Assembly (NCBI GenBank): GCA_050014415.1 | Contig: JBEKDJ010000136.1 | Location: 1-15,226, forward strand | Source: JBEKDJ01 sp050014415 | GTDB lineage: Bacteria > Desulfobacterota > BSN033 > UBA1163 | DNA length: 15,226 bases | Direction: 5' to 3' | In this document: positions 6,775 to 12,993 of the stretch, one piece after another | Numbering within the stretch: the first letter of the stretch is position 1 | Layout: each line of letters starts with the position of its first letter | Notes under the pieces: model-generated | What the model saw: the letters and a program-made list of their open reading frames with translations, nothing else | The model's database searches: none | What the model was told of the DNA's origin: nothing | Made by a program: the position numbers and the translations under genes

Positions 6775-6804
6775 TTGCAGTGAGCAAAAAATTACGCATA
6801 GATA
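6775..6804 (+). promoter_or_regulatory. Weak candidate sigma70-type promoter before the ferritin-like gene
   Basis: TTGCAG at 6775-6780 and TAGATA at 6799-6804 are separated by 18 bases, just upstream of the AGGAGGT ribosome-binding site. Matches to the consensus are partial. The preceding 174-base gap is one of the largest in the row, which makes an internal promoter plausible but unproven. Confidence 0.2.
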
Positions 6805-6823
6805 AAAAATAGGAGGTAATGGC

Positions 6824-7108
6824 ATGTTAGCAAAGATACCAATAATACTTGAGACTATTGGAAAAGAAGACATGGACAAAGAAATACTGAGAACAGGAGT
6901 CATTGCGGAGCTGGATGCTATCAACCTTTACGAACAAATGGCCGCCATGACCAAAAATAAGGACATTAAAAAGATTCTCCTCGATATAGCCAAAGAAGAG
7001 AAAACCCATGTCGGAGAATTCCTCACCCTGCTGATGAAAAGAGATCATGAGCAAAAAGCAGAGTTAGAGGAGGGCAAAAAAGAGGTTGAAGAGTTGATAA
7101 GGGAGTAG
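6824..7108 (+). CDS. EncFtn-type ferritin-like protein
   Basis: This short two-helix ferritin-like protein has 94 residues. Helix 1 holds ELDAINLYEQMAAM (Glu29, Tyr36, Glu37) and helix 2 DIAKEEKTHVGEF (Glu59, His62). The spacing of Glu29 to Glu59 (30) and to His62 (33) equals the iron-ligand spacing I recall for encapsulated ferritins (Glu32, Glu62, His65 in the Rhodospirillum protein). Such proteins form ferroxidase sites across a dimer and oxidise Fe(II) for storage. No C-terminal encapsulin-targeting peptide is evident (the end is VEELIRE) and no encapsulin gene is in the window. The start is clear: AGGAGGT lies about 6 bases upstream. An iron-storage or iron-supply role beside an Fe-S scaffold gene is reasonable. 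The gene runs directly into the DsrC-like gene, 6 bases on. Confidence 0.85.
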   Translation: MLAKIPIILETIGKEDMDKEILRTGVIAELDAINLYEQMAAMTKNKDIKKILLDIAKEEKTHVGEFLTLLMKRDHEQKAELEEGKKEVEELIRE

Positions 7109-7114
7109 GAACGA

Positions 7115-7447
7115 GTGGGGCCGGATATGATACCTACCCTTCTTCCAGAAAGGGATGATGAAGGATTTTTATTGCAATCGGAAACCTGGAACAAAGACAT
7201 CGCTGAACTCCTTGCTCAATGGGAAGTGCCAGGAGGACTCACGGAAGATCACTGGAAGGTCATAGATTATTTAAGAAATTATTATGTTGAGTTTAAAAGT
7301 GTTCCCCCGGTCAGGAAGTTGTGTAAAAGAACGGGATTGAAATTCTTGTACATCTGTGAACTTTTTCCGTCGGGATTAACGAGAGGAGCATGCAAGATAG
7401 CTGGTATTCCCAAAAAGACAATCAAACCTAGCTTCCTTTATCCTTAG
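7115..7447 (+). CDS. DsrC/TusE-family protein lacking the terminal CysA
   Basis: The product has 110 residues from GTG 7115 (GGGAG at 7101-7105); ATG 7127 is possible. The family pattern is clear: DEGFLLQSETWN, LTEDHWKVIDYLRNYYVEF, PPVRKLCKRTG, LFPSGLTRGACKIAGIPKKT. DsrC carries two Cys in its flexible C-terminal arm, CysB and, 11 residues later, CysA at the penultimate position. Here Cys93 is CysB, but the CysA position is Lys104 and the arm continues to KPSFLYP. TusE has the reverse pattern, keeping only CysA. The protein therefore cannot make the CysA-CysB disulfide or trisulfide of canonical DsrC. Cys70 and Cys81 are additional. Directly upstream of DsrM/DsrK-like genes it is the obvious candidate partner, but with different thiol chemistry or a regulatory role. 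Confidence 0.9.
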   Translation: MGPDMIPTLLPERDDEGFLLQSETWNKDIAELLAQWEVPGGLTEDHWKVIDYLRNYYVEFKSVPPVRKLCKRTGLKFLYICELFPSGLTRGACKIAGIPKKTIKPSFLYP

Positions 7448-7488
7448 AGAATAGATGGATGACCGAATCTAGCTGCTGAGAGGGAATA

Positions 7489-7593
7489 ATGCTGAATTAT
7501 TTTTCGAAACGTAATGTTGAGCCAACCGTCTATTCCAAACGAAGGCTTAATCAATATTCTCTCTTAATAATTGTCCAATTCGGTTTTGTCTGA
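7489..7593 (+). CDS. Possible 34-residue small ORF or leader before the cytochrome b gene
   Basis: ATG 7489 follows GAGAGGG at 7478-7484 at close spacing and opens 34 codons ending in a hydrophobic stretch (SLLIIVQFGFV), with TGA at 7591-7593. The stop falls inside the palindrome 7584-7598 that overlaps the next gene's ribosome-binding site, so translation of this ORF could influence that of the cytochrome gene. It may instead be chance or a remnant of a membrane protein N-terminus. No homologue is recognised. Confidence 0.25.
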   Translation: MLNYFSKRNVEPTVYSKRRLNQYSLLIIVQFGFV

Positions 7594-7598
7594 CAAAA
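7584..7598 (+). promoter_or_regulatory. Perfect palindrome overlapping the ribosome-binding site of the DsrM-like gene
   Basis: TTTTGTC-T-GACAAAA is a 7+1+7 perfect inverted repeat 12 bases before ATG 7610. Its right arm overlaps the AAAAGGAG Shine-Dalgarno (7595-7602). It could be an operator or an RNA element that hides the ribosome-binding site; the loop of one base makes a DNA-binding site more likely than a stable RNA hairpin. Confidence 0.35.
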
Positions 7599-7609
7599 GG
7601 AGTAAATAG

Positions 7610-8545
7610 ATGGGTATCATTTTAACGGCACTGACCTATACGGCTTACATATTCATTATCATCATGTATACAAGAAAAGCGGTCTGTTATGCAAGAATGC
7701 CCCCCCATTTAAGGTGGGACCTCTATCCAGTGATGCATGAATCCAGATGTAAATATGGGGGATCCTATTACGAAGATCCAGAGTGGTGGACCAAACCTCG
7801 ACGGAAAAATTACATTAAAAGCATCCTTTTTATTATCAAAGATAACTTCTATCTCGGCGAATACTTTCATCTGAATAGAGGGTACTGGATTTTCCTACTC
7901 CCCTGGCATTTCGGGTTCATCTTAATTATTATGCTTCACATATTATGCTTTTGGGGCGCTCTCGCCATGCTGATGGGTGTTTCCGTATCTAATGAATCGA
8001 CCAATTTCTTAGGGAAAGTCTTTTATTATTCAATCTTACTAATAGGAGTGGGTAGCTTTGTTGCTGGTTCTCTTGGAAGTATCGGAATGGTTATAAAAAG
8101 ACTAAGTGATAGGAGTTTAAGAGCCTATGCCTCACCCATGCATTACTTCAACTATCTCTTCTTGCTCGCTTTTTTTTTAAGTGGATTGTATGTCTGGTAC
8201 TTTAAGGACCCGACTTTTTCTGAGTATAGAGAGTTCTGGAAAGGTCTTATCACATTCAATCCCAAACATGTTGCGCCGGCGGCAGCCATTCATATCGCTC
8301 TCTTTGCCCTGCTTTTATTTTATCTGCCATTTACCCGCTCTATGCATTATATTACCCGGTTCTTTGCTTTCCTATGGGTGCGCTGGGATGATGAACCAAA
8401 CTTGAGGGGAAGTAGGATTGAAAAGAGGGTACAAAAATGGCACAACCAACCTCTGAACTGGTCAGCACCACACATCCAGACTGGTAAAAGATGGGCTGAT
8501 CTTACATCGGACTTAACCTTTTCAGGTCAGATAAAGGATAGATAA
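7610..8545 (+). CDS. DsrM/NarI-like membrane cytochrome b subunit
   Basis: This 311-residue membrane protein of the NarI/DsrM type has about five transmembrane segments, near residues 2-20, 95-122, 137-160, 178-198 and 220-242. Histidines that could bind two b hemes are at 100 and 110 (LPWHFGFILIIMLHILCF) and at 228 and 246 (AAAIHIALF, RSMHYITRF). A soluble segment after helix 1 (WDLYPVMHESRCKYGGSYYEDPEWWTKPR) matches cytochrome b subunits that pair with HdrD-like proteins in anaerobes. The expected role is menaquinol oxidation or reduction coupled to its Fe-S partner. The stop overlaps the start of the DsrK-like gene (TAATG), so the two are translationally coupled and surely form one complex. 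DsrJ, DsrO and DsrP genes are absent, as in minimal DsrMK complexes. Confidence 0.88.
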   Translation: MGIILTALTYTAYIFIIIMYTRKAVCYARMPPHLRWDLYPVMHESRCKYGGSYYEDPEWWTKPRRKNYIKSILFIIKDNFYLGEYFHLNRGYWIFLLPWHFGFILIIMLHILCFWGALAMLMGVSVSNESTNFLGKVFYYSILLIGVGSFVAGSLGSIGMVIKRLSDRSLRAYASPMHYFNYLFLLAFFLSGLYVWYFKDPTFSEYREFWKGLITFNPKHVAPAAAIHIALFALLLFYLPFTRSMHYITRFFAFLWVRWDDEPNLRGSRIEKRVQKWHNQPLNWSAPHIQTGKRWADLTSDLTFSGQIKDR

Positions 8546-10152
8546 TGAAAAAGGAAATCACAATATCAGACATCAGTAGAAAGTGTGATCAATTAACCGA
8601 AATCGATAAAGAGGTCTTAATCCCCCTTCCTTATCCCTATGAACATTTTGATTTTGAGATGCAAATTAACCGACTTTCGGAAGAAGAAGAGACTCGCTAT
8701 GAGGCTTCTCTTGATGGGATCTCAGCTATTGGCATTCCCAAACCAAAAAGCAAAAGAGAAGAGGATGAGCTTGTTGGGAAGTTTCTTTCAGGGCTAAAAA
8801 AACTCTTCTCCGAAGAAAACAACTGGACCTTCTTGCAGCCTCTCATGCTGTCTTTAGAGTATTGTGGCAAATGCTTAACATGCAGTGGAGCATGCCCAAT
8901 CTACATCGCCAGCGGAAAGCAGGAGATCTATAGGCCGACCTTTCGTTCAGAACTATTGCGCCGAATAAAAGAAAAATATTTGGACAAGACGGGAAAAATC
9001 ACTGCTTGGTTTAGAGGAAGTGATATTGAATTGAACTGGCTCACGATCGCGCGTCTTGGTGAATTAGCTTATAGATGTACCCTTTGCAGAAGATGCGCTC
9101 AAGTATGCAGTAGGGGAATTGACAACGGCTTAATAGCACGCGAAATCAGAAAGCTGTTTAGCCAGGAAATGGGAATTGCTCCAAAGGAGCTTCATGAAAA
9201 AGGTACAATGCAGCAGCTCAGGATTGGCTCCACTACGGGAATGAAACCAGCCGCTTTCAAGGATATTATTGAATTTATTGAAGAGGAGATTCACGAAAAG
9301 ACGGGGAAGAAAATAAGTATACCTGTCGATAAAAGGGACGCGGATATCCTCCTCATTCATAATGCCGGTGAATATCTATCATGGCCAGAAAACCCTTCAG
9401 CCTTTGCAATCATTTTTGAATCTGCTGGCCTGGATTGGACACTATCGAGTGAACTTGTCGGTTACGATGCTGTCAACTTCGGAGTATGGTATGACGATAT
9501 CCAACTCTCCCGGATAGCCCTCCGGCATGCTAAAATCGCTAAAGACCTAAACGTGAAGAGGATTGTCATTGGGGAATGCGGACACGCCCATAAGGCTTTT
9601 ATCACTGTAGCGGATAGAATTTTAACAGGTGATCTCAACATTCCACGAGAAAGTTGCCTCACTTTGCTAGACGATATCTTACAAAATGGCAAACTTAAAC
9701 TCGACCCGAAAAAGAACGATTTTCCCGTCACGCTGCATGATCCCTGCAATATTGTCAGATCGATGGGAGTTGTAATGCCTCAGAGGCGAATTCTAAAAAA
9801 AGTCTGTTCACAATTTAGAGAAATGGATCCCCATGGTGTGGGAAATTATTGCTGTGGAGGGGGAAGTGGATTTACTTTATTGTCCTCAAGGAATTTTCCT
9901 CAATGGCGATCAGTCATTTCGGGGAGAATGAAATTGAAACAGATCCTGGAGACTTTTCATGATGTTATTACTCCTGAAATCAAAAAGTATGTCTGCGCTC
10001 CTTGCTCCAGTTGTAAAGGGCAGATTAGAGCATTGTTCAACGATTATAAAGTCTGGGATAAGTGTAGTATCTTCTACGGTGGTATAGTTGAGCTGATAGC
10101 AAACGCCATGGTGGATATAAAAGAACCTTTCATTAATTGGGAGTGGCAGTAA
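8545..10152 (+). CDS. DsrK/HdrD-like iron-sulfur subunit
   Basis: This 535-residue cytoplasmic Fe-S protein has two 4Fe-4S motifs: CGKCLTCSGACP (Cys107, 110, 113, 117) and CTLCRRCAQVC (Cys178, 181, 184, 188). It then has the CCG-type catalytic region of heterodisulfide reductases: GECGHAH (Cys345), HDPCN (Cys401), NYCCGGGSGF (Cys436-437) and CAPCSSCKGQ (Cys484, 487, 490). The gap from CC to CxxC, about 46 residues, is longer than the roughly 35 of textbook CCG domains. In HdrD and DsrK the CCG domains bind the unusual [4Fe-4S] cluster that reacts with a disulfide. With the cytochrome b it should pass electrons between the quinone pool and a thiol/disulfide partner, plausibly the DsrC-like protein upstream. 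The length is normal for DsrK. Sibling families such as TmcB or HmcF cannot be excluded. Confidence 0.9.
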   Translation: MKKEITISDISRKCDQLTEIDKEVLIPLPYPYEHFDFEMQINRLSEEEETRYEASLDGISAIGIPKPKSKREEDELVGKFLSGLKKLFSEENNWTFLQPLMLSLEYCGKCLTCSGACPIYIASGKQEIYRPTFRSELLRRIKEKYLDKTGKITAWFRGSDIELNWLTIARLGELAYRCTLCRRCAQVCSRGIDNGLIAREIRKLFSQEMGIAPKELHEKGTMQQLRIGSTTGMKPAAFKDIIEFIEEEIHEKTGKKISIPVDKRDADILLIHNAGEYLSWPENPSAFAIIFESAGLDWTLSSELVGYDAVNFGVWYDDIQLSRIALRHAKIAKDLNVKRIVIGECGHAHKAFITVADRILTGDLNIPRESCLTLLDDILQNGKLKLDPKKNDFPVTLHDPCNIVRSMGVVMPQRRILKKVCSQFREMDPHGVGNYCCGGGSGFTLLSSRNFPQWRSVISGRMKLKQILETFHDVITPEIKKYVCAPCSSCKGQIRALFNDYKVWDKCSIFYGGIVELIANAMVDIKEPFINWEWQ

Positions 10153-10201
10153 GCCATATACTTCAAGAATCTTAAAAATTCGGCAATAAGGGAAAATAAA
10201 A

Positions 10202-11176
10202 ATGCTTGATATTATTCAGGTGAAAGATCTGACAAAGTTCTATGGCCCCACCCTGGCCGTTGACCACATCTCTTTTGAAGTCAAAGAGGGCGAGATCTTT
10301 GGTTTTTTGGGCCCCAATGGTGCCGGTAAGACCACAACTATCCGAATGATGGTCGGATTGACCCAACCCAGTTCAGGCACGGCATGGGTTGATGGCCATG
10401 ACGTAACAAAAGAACCCGTTAAGGTTAAAAAAATAATTGGCCTTGTCCCTGAAGTATCCAACCTCTACGGGGAACTGACTTCATTGAAGAATCTTATCTA
10501 TCAGGCTGAACTCTACGGAGTTTTAAGAAACGAACGAAGATCCCGTTCCCTTCAACTTCTTGATGAATTCGGTCTAAAGGTACATCAAGACAAACCTTTT
10601 CAGAAATTATCGAGAGGATTAAAGCGAAGGCTAACGATTGCCGCTGCATTGATCCACCATCCCAAAATCCTCTTCCTTGATGAACCCACTACAGGTCTGG
10701 ATGTGATGAGTGCAAGAGGGCTGAGGAAACTTATCATCGATTCGAAAAAGAAAGGATTAACCATCTTCCTTACTACTCATTATATTCCTGAAGCAGAGAC
10801 TCTTTGTGACCGAATCGCCATTATTGTTCAGGGCAAAATACGGGTCATCGATACCCCTGAGACCATCAAATCTCAATTCAAGGAGGTTGAAATCTTAGAG
10901 GTCGGATTAGATCGAATCTCGGAGAACTTGAAAAATCAACTCCTTTCCTTGGGAGAAGTTGAAAAGATTTTGATTGACGAAAACCGAATCCGGTTCCAAA
11001 CAAAAAGGATTGATCAAATTACTCCTCATATTATCAAGCTCATTGAAGAGCAGGGGGCAAAAATCCAAAGTATCAATACCATAAGCCCGAGTCTGGAAGA
11101 TGCTTTCGTAAAGTTAACTGGCCTCGATTCAGAATTAATGAAGATTGATAAACCCATGAAAGCAGGCCCGGAATAA
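10202..11176 (+). CDS. ABC transporter ATP-binding protein (ABC-2/NatA-type exporter)
   Basis: The protein has 324 residues. Walker A is GPNGAGKTT (37-45), the signature LSRGLKRR (136-143), Walker B ILFLDEPTTGLD (156-167) and the H-loop His193 (TTHYIPEAE). The Q-loop position reads VPEVSNLYGELT, with Glu in place of Gln, as often seen in NatA/DrrA-like ATPases. A C-terminal extension of about 100 residues ends in SINTISPSLEDAFVKLTG, the DrrA-type tail. It energises export with the permease encoded next. AAGGGA near 10187-10192 is about 9 bases before the ATG, and the gap to the DsrK-like gene is 49 bases. Substrate unknown; the ferredoxin, methyltransferase and DUF364 genes downstream hint at a metal or small-molecule cargo but prove nothing. 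Confidence 0.93.
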   Translation: MLDIIQVKDLTKFYGPTLAVDHISFEVKEGEIFGFLGPNGAGKTTTIRMMVGLTQPSSGTAWVDGHDVTKEPVKVKKIIGLVPEVSNLYGELTSLKNLIYQAELYGVLRNERRSRSLQLLDEFGLKVHQDKPFQKLSRGLKRRLTIAAALIHHPKILFLDEPTTGLDVMSARGLRKLIIDSKKKGLTIFLTTHYIPEAETLCDRIAIIVQGKIRVIDTPETIKSQFKEVEILEVGLDRISENLKNQLLSLGEVEKILIDENRIRFQTKRIDQITPHIIKLIEEQGAKIQSINTISPSLEDAFVKLTGLDSELMKIDKPMKAGPE

Positions 11177-11180
11177 TTTC

Positions 11181-11234
11181 CTCTCTCTCCCCTGGCGGCT
11201 TCCAGCCCGGAGGGGAGAGGGCGAGGGTGAGGGG
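11181..11234 (+). repeat. GC-rich intergenic palindrome, copy 1
   Basis: The left arm CTCTCCCCT (11185-11193) pairs with AGGGGAGAG (11211-11219) around a 17-base centre, followed by GAGGGTGAGGGG (11223-11234). A related element lies at 12271-12344 with the same CTCTCCCC arm and the same GAGGGTGA tail. This is the type of dispersed palindromic repeat found between genes in many bacteria. The right-hand tail provides the only Shine-Dalgarno-like sequence for ATG 11238. It lacks a T-run, so terminator function is unlikely. Confidence 0.75.
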
Positions 11235-11237
11235 AAT

Positions 11238-11978
11238 ATGGAAGAACTTAAAAAAGCCTATTTCATAGCTAAAAAAGATATGGGTGCCTACTACCTCAAG
11301 CCCCCTTTGATCAGCTGGGGAATGATGCTTCCCATTGTCTTTGTTCTTGCTTTCTATTTCAGAAATCCGATGGGAATCAAAGAGGTTGTTCCGGGATTGA
11401 TCGGTTTGACCCTTCTCTTTTCATGCACCTCCATGGCCGCCATCGTGATCACCTTTGAGAAAAGAATAGGTGCTCTGGAGAGGCTCCTCCTTGCCCCATT
11501 GAATTTCAGAACAATCCTATTAGGCAAAACTCTCGGGAGTACCCTATTTGGGCTGATGGTAGCCGTTTTCATCACCCTAATCTTGATTCCACTCATGGGG
11601 CTTTCTGTAAAACACTTCTGGGCGTTTGTTCTTATCTTCATCTTTTCCGGCCTTGCCTTCTCCCTTCTTGGAATCCTGATCTCTGTAGGTGTCAAGGAGG
11701 TCTTTGAGGCCATGACCCTGTCTAATTTCTTTCGTTTTCCGATGATCTTTCTCTGCGGTGTCTTCTTTCCGGTTTCTGCTATGCCCTACCCTCTTTCTAT
11801 TATTTCTTACCTTCTTCCACTGACCTATACGATAGATGGCCTGAAACATTGTTTATTGAGAAATCAGGGAGGTATCCCATTGCTTCTGAATCTAATTATT
11901 CTTCTTGCATTTGTTATTTTGCTATACGGGGTTTCACTATACATCTTCAAGAAAAGAATCCGTCAAGAAGCCCTTTGA
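11238..11978 (+). CDS. ABC-2 type transporter permease
   Basis: The product has 246 residues with about six hydrophobic segments (near 23-41, 53-72, 101-121, 126-151, 162-182 and 213-236), the ABC-2 permease pattern. The FEKRIGALERLLLAPLNFRTILLGK segment between helices 2 and 3 is the conserved cytoplasmic coupling region, and GVFFPVSAMP followed by LLPLTYTIDGLK matches the end of this family. It forms the exporter with the ATPase encoded 61 bases upstream. The intervening palindrome supplies the probable ribosome-binding site (GAGGG at 11223-11227, or GAGGGG at 11229-11234 only 3 bases from the ATG). Substrate unknown. Confidence 0.92.
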   Translation: MEELKKAYFIAKKDMGAYYLKPPLISWGMMLPIVFVLAFYFRNPMGIKEVVPGLIGLTLLFSCTSMAAIVITFEKRIGALERLLLAPLNFRTILLGKTLGSTLFGLMVAVFITLILIPLMGLSVKHFWAFVLIFIFSGLAFSLLGILISVGVKEVFEAMTLSNFFRFPMIFLCGVFFPVSAMPYPLSIISYLLPLTYTIDGLKHCLLRNQGGIPLLLNLIILLAFVILLYGVSLYIFKKRIRQEAL

Positions 11979-11991
11979 AGGAGGTTAGAAC

Positions 11992-12168
11992 ATGGCAGTC
12001 ATCGTTGATTTGGAAAAATGTACAGGCTGCGGAACGTGTGAGGAGGGTTGTCCTGTGGAGGCGATCAAAGTGGAGGACGAGAAAGCCGTGGTGGACAAAG
12101 AGACCTGTGTCGATTGCGGGACCTGTATCGAAGAATGCCCTGAGAAGGCTATCAGCGAAGGAGAGTAG
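11992..12168 (+). CDS. 2[4Fe-4S] ferredoxin, 58 residues
   Basis: This short gene encodes MAVIVDLEKCTGCGTC and onward with two classical motifs: Cys10, 13, 16 with Cys20-Pro, and Cys39, 42, 45 with Cys49-Pro. The eight cysteines in CxxCxxCxxxCP spacing define a clostridial-type 2[4Fe-4S] ferredoxin of near-minimal length. It is a soluble one-electron carrier. The start is firm: AAGGAGG at 11978-11984 is 7 bases upstream, and the gene begins 13 bases after the permease stop. The sequence is acidic, as expected for this family. It may serve the radical SAM, methyltransferase or other redox enzymes nearby; the partner is not determined by the sequence. Confidence 0.93.
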   Translation: MAVIVDLEKCTGCGTCEEGCPVEAIKVEDEKAVVDKETCVDCGTCIEECPEKAISEGE

Positions 12169-12270
12169 GTCATTATGGAAAAAACGAGGATTATTGTTGG
12201 CATGTGTGTGAGCTTCTATGGATGTGTGGGAAATATACTGGAAGGCTAACTCATGGAAAGATGGATATTT

Positions 12271-12344
12271 CCCCCTCTCCCCTGCCTTCGCCGAAGCGGC
12301 TTCGCGCAGGCAGGCGTCAAGGGAGAGGGGTGGGGTGAGGGTGA
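12271..12344 (+). repeat. GC-rich intergenic palindrome, copy 2
   Basis: The outer stem CCCCTCTCCC (12272-12281) pairs perfectly with GGGAGAGGGG (12321-12330). An inner stem CTGCCT (12282-12287) pairs with AGGCAG (12308-12313), and CGAAGC (12292-12297) with GCTTCG (12299-12304), giving a long cruciform-capable element. The tail GGGTGAGGGTGA (12333-12344) ends against ATG 12345. It is related to the element at 11181-11234 by its outer arm and tail, while the centres differ. The remainder of the 12169-12344 gap holds nothing else convincing. Confidence 0.8.
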
Positions 12345-12986
12345 ATGAGCTCCTTACGACGGTTCTATTATGATCTTTTTTCAAGAATCTATGACTTTAT
12401 CATCCGGTTACATTCGCGGGATGTAGAGGGCTCGCTTAGAGGATTTATTACGGGGAAGGCAAATCTATCCAAAGGAGACAGGGCTTTAGACCTCTGCAGC
12501 GGTACCGGTTCAGTCGCTGCGAAATTAGCCGGACAAGTCGGAGAAAATGGATTGGTAGTAGGTCTTGATTTTTCACGAGGCATGCTTGAAAAAGCGAAAA
12601 AGAAGGCTTTGAGATTGAATTTAAAACAACTCCATGTGGTCCAGGCCTATGCCGATCAGCTACCTTTCAAAAATTTATCCTTTAACGGAGTGACCTGCTC
12701 TCATGCTTTTTATGAATTAAAGGGAAAGGAAAGGACTATAGCCATTGATGAAGTTGCAAGGGTTCTAAGAAGGGGTGGGAACTTCTGTTTGATGGAGCAC
12801 GCAAAGCCTCAGAAATGGATTCCTCGTTTACTCTTTTATGTGCGAATCTTCTTTCTCGGTACAAAGGATGCGAGGAAGTTTCTTGCGGAAGAAGGATCAA
12901 TATTTGGAGAAAGGTTTAAAAACATAACGAAGGAAATGAGTCCCACAGGACAATCGAAACTGATATCCGGGGAGAAAGGGGGATAA
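12345..12986 (+). CDS. Class I SAM-dependent methyltransferase, UbiE-like
   Basis: This 213-residue protein has the seven-strand Rossmann methyltransferase pattern. Motif I is LDLCSGTGSVA (48-58), the acidic residue after strand 2 is Asp75 (VVGLDFSRGMLEKAK), then come AYADQLPFKNLSFNGVTCSHAFYEL (motif II region) and EVARVLRRGGNFCLMEH (motif III region). It resembles UbiE/MenG-type and small-molecule methyltransferases, and the end MSPTGQSKLISGEKGG follows the family's last strand. The substrate is not evident; menaquinone methylation is possible in name only. ATG 12345 abuts the palindromic repeat, whose GAGGG (12337-12341) is the only Shine-Dalgarno candidate, at 3-base spacing. The DUF364 gene follows after 7 bases, so the two are probably co-transcribed. 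Confidence 0.88.
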   Translation: MSSLRRFYYDLFSRIYDFIIRLHSRDVEGSLRGFITGKANLSKGDRALDLCSGTGSVAAKLAGQVGENGLVVGLDFSRGMLEKAKKKALRLNLKQLHVVQAYADQLPFKNLSFNGVTCSHAFYELKGKERTIAIDEVARVLRRGGNFCLMEHAKPQKWIPRLLFYVRIFFLGTKDARKFLAEEGSIFGERFKNITKEMSPTGQSKLISGEKGG

Positions 12987-12993
12987 AACCAGA

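Noticed and set aside
11185..11219. Palindrome after the ABC ATPase gene as an intrinsic terminator
   Set aside because: There is no T-run after the right arm and the next gene begins within 20 bases using that arm as its ribosome-binding site.
11849..12211. 120-residue + strand frame spanning the permease end and the ferredoxin
   Set aside because: It is out of frame with two clearly recognised genes; the ferredoxin at 11992-12168 with eight motif cysteines is the real one.
12175..12249. 24-codon ORF after the ferredoxin gene
   Set aside because: It is very short and has no recognisable family; a possible remnant, but nothing supports a functional gene.
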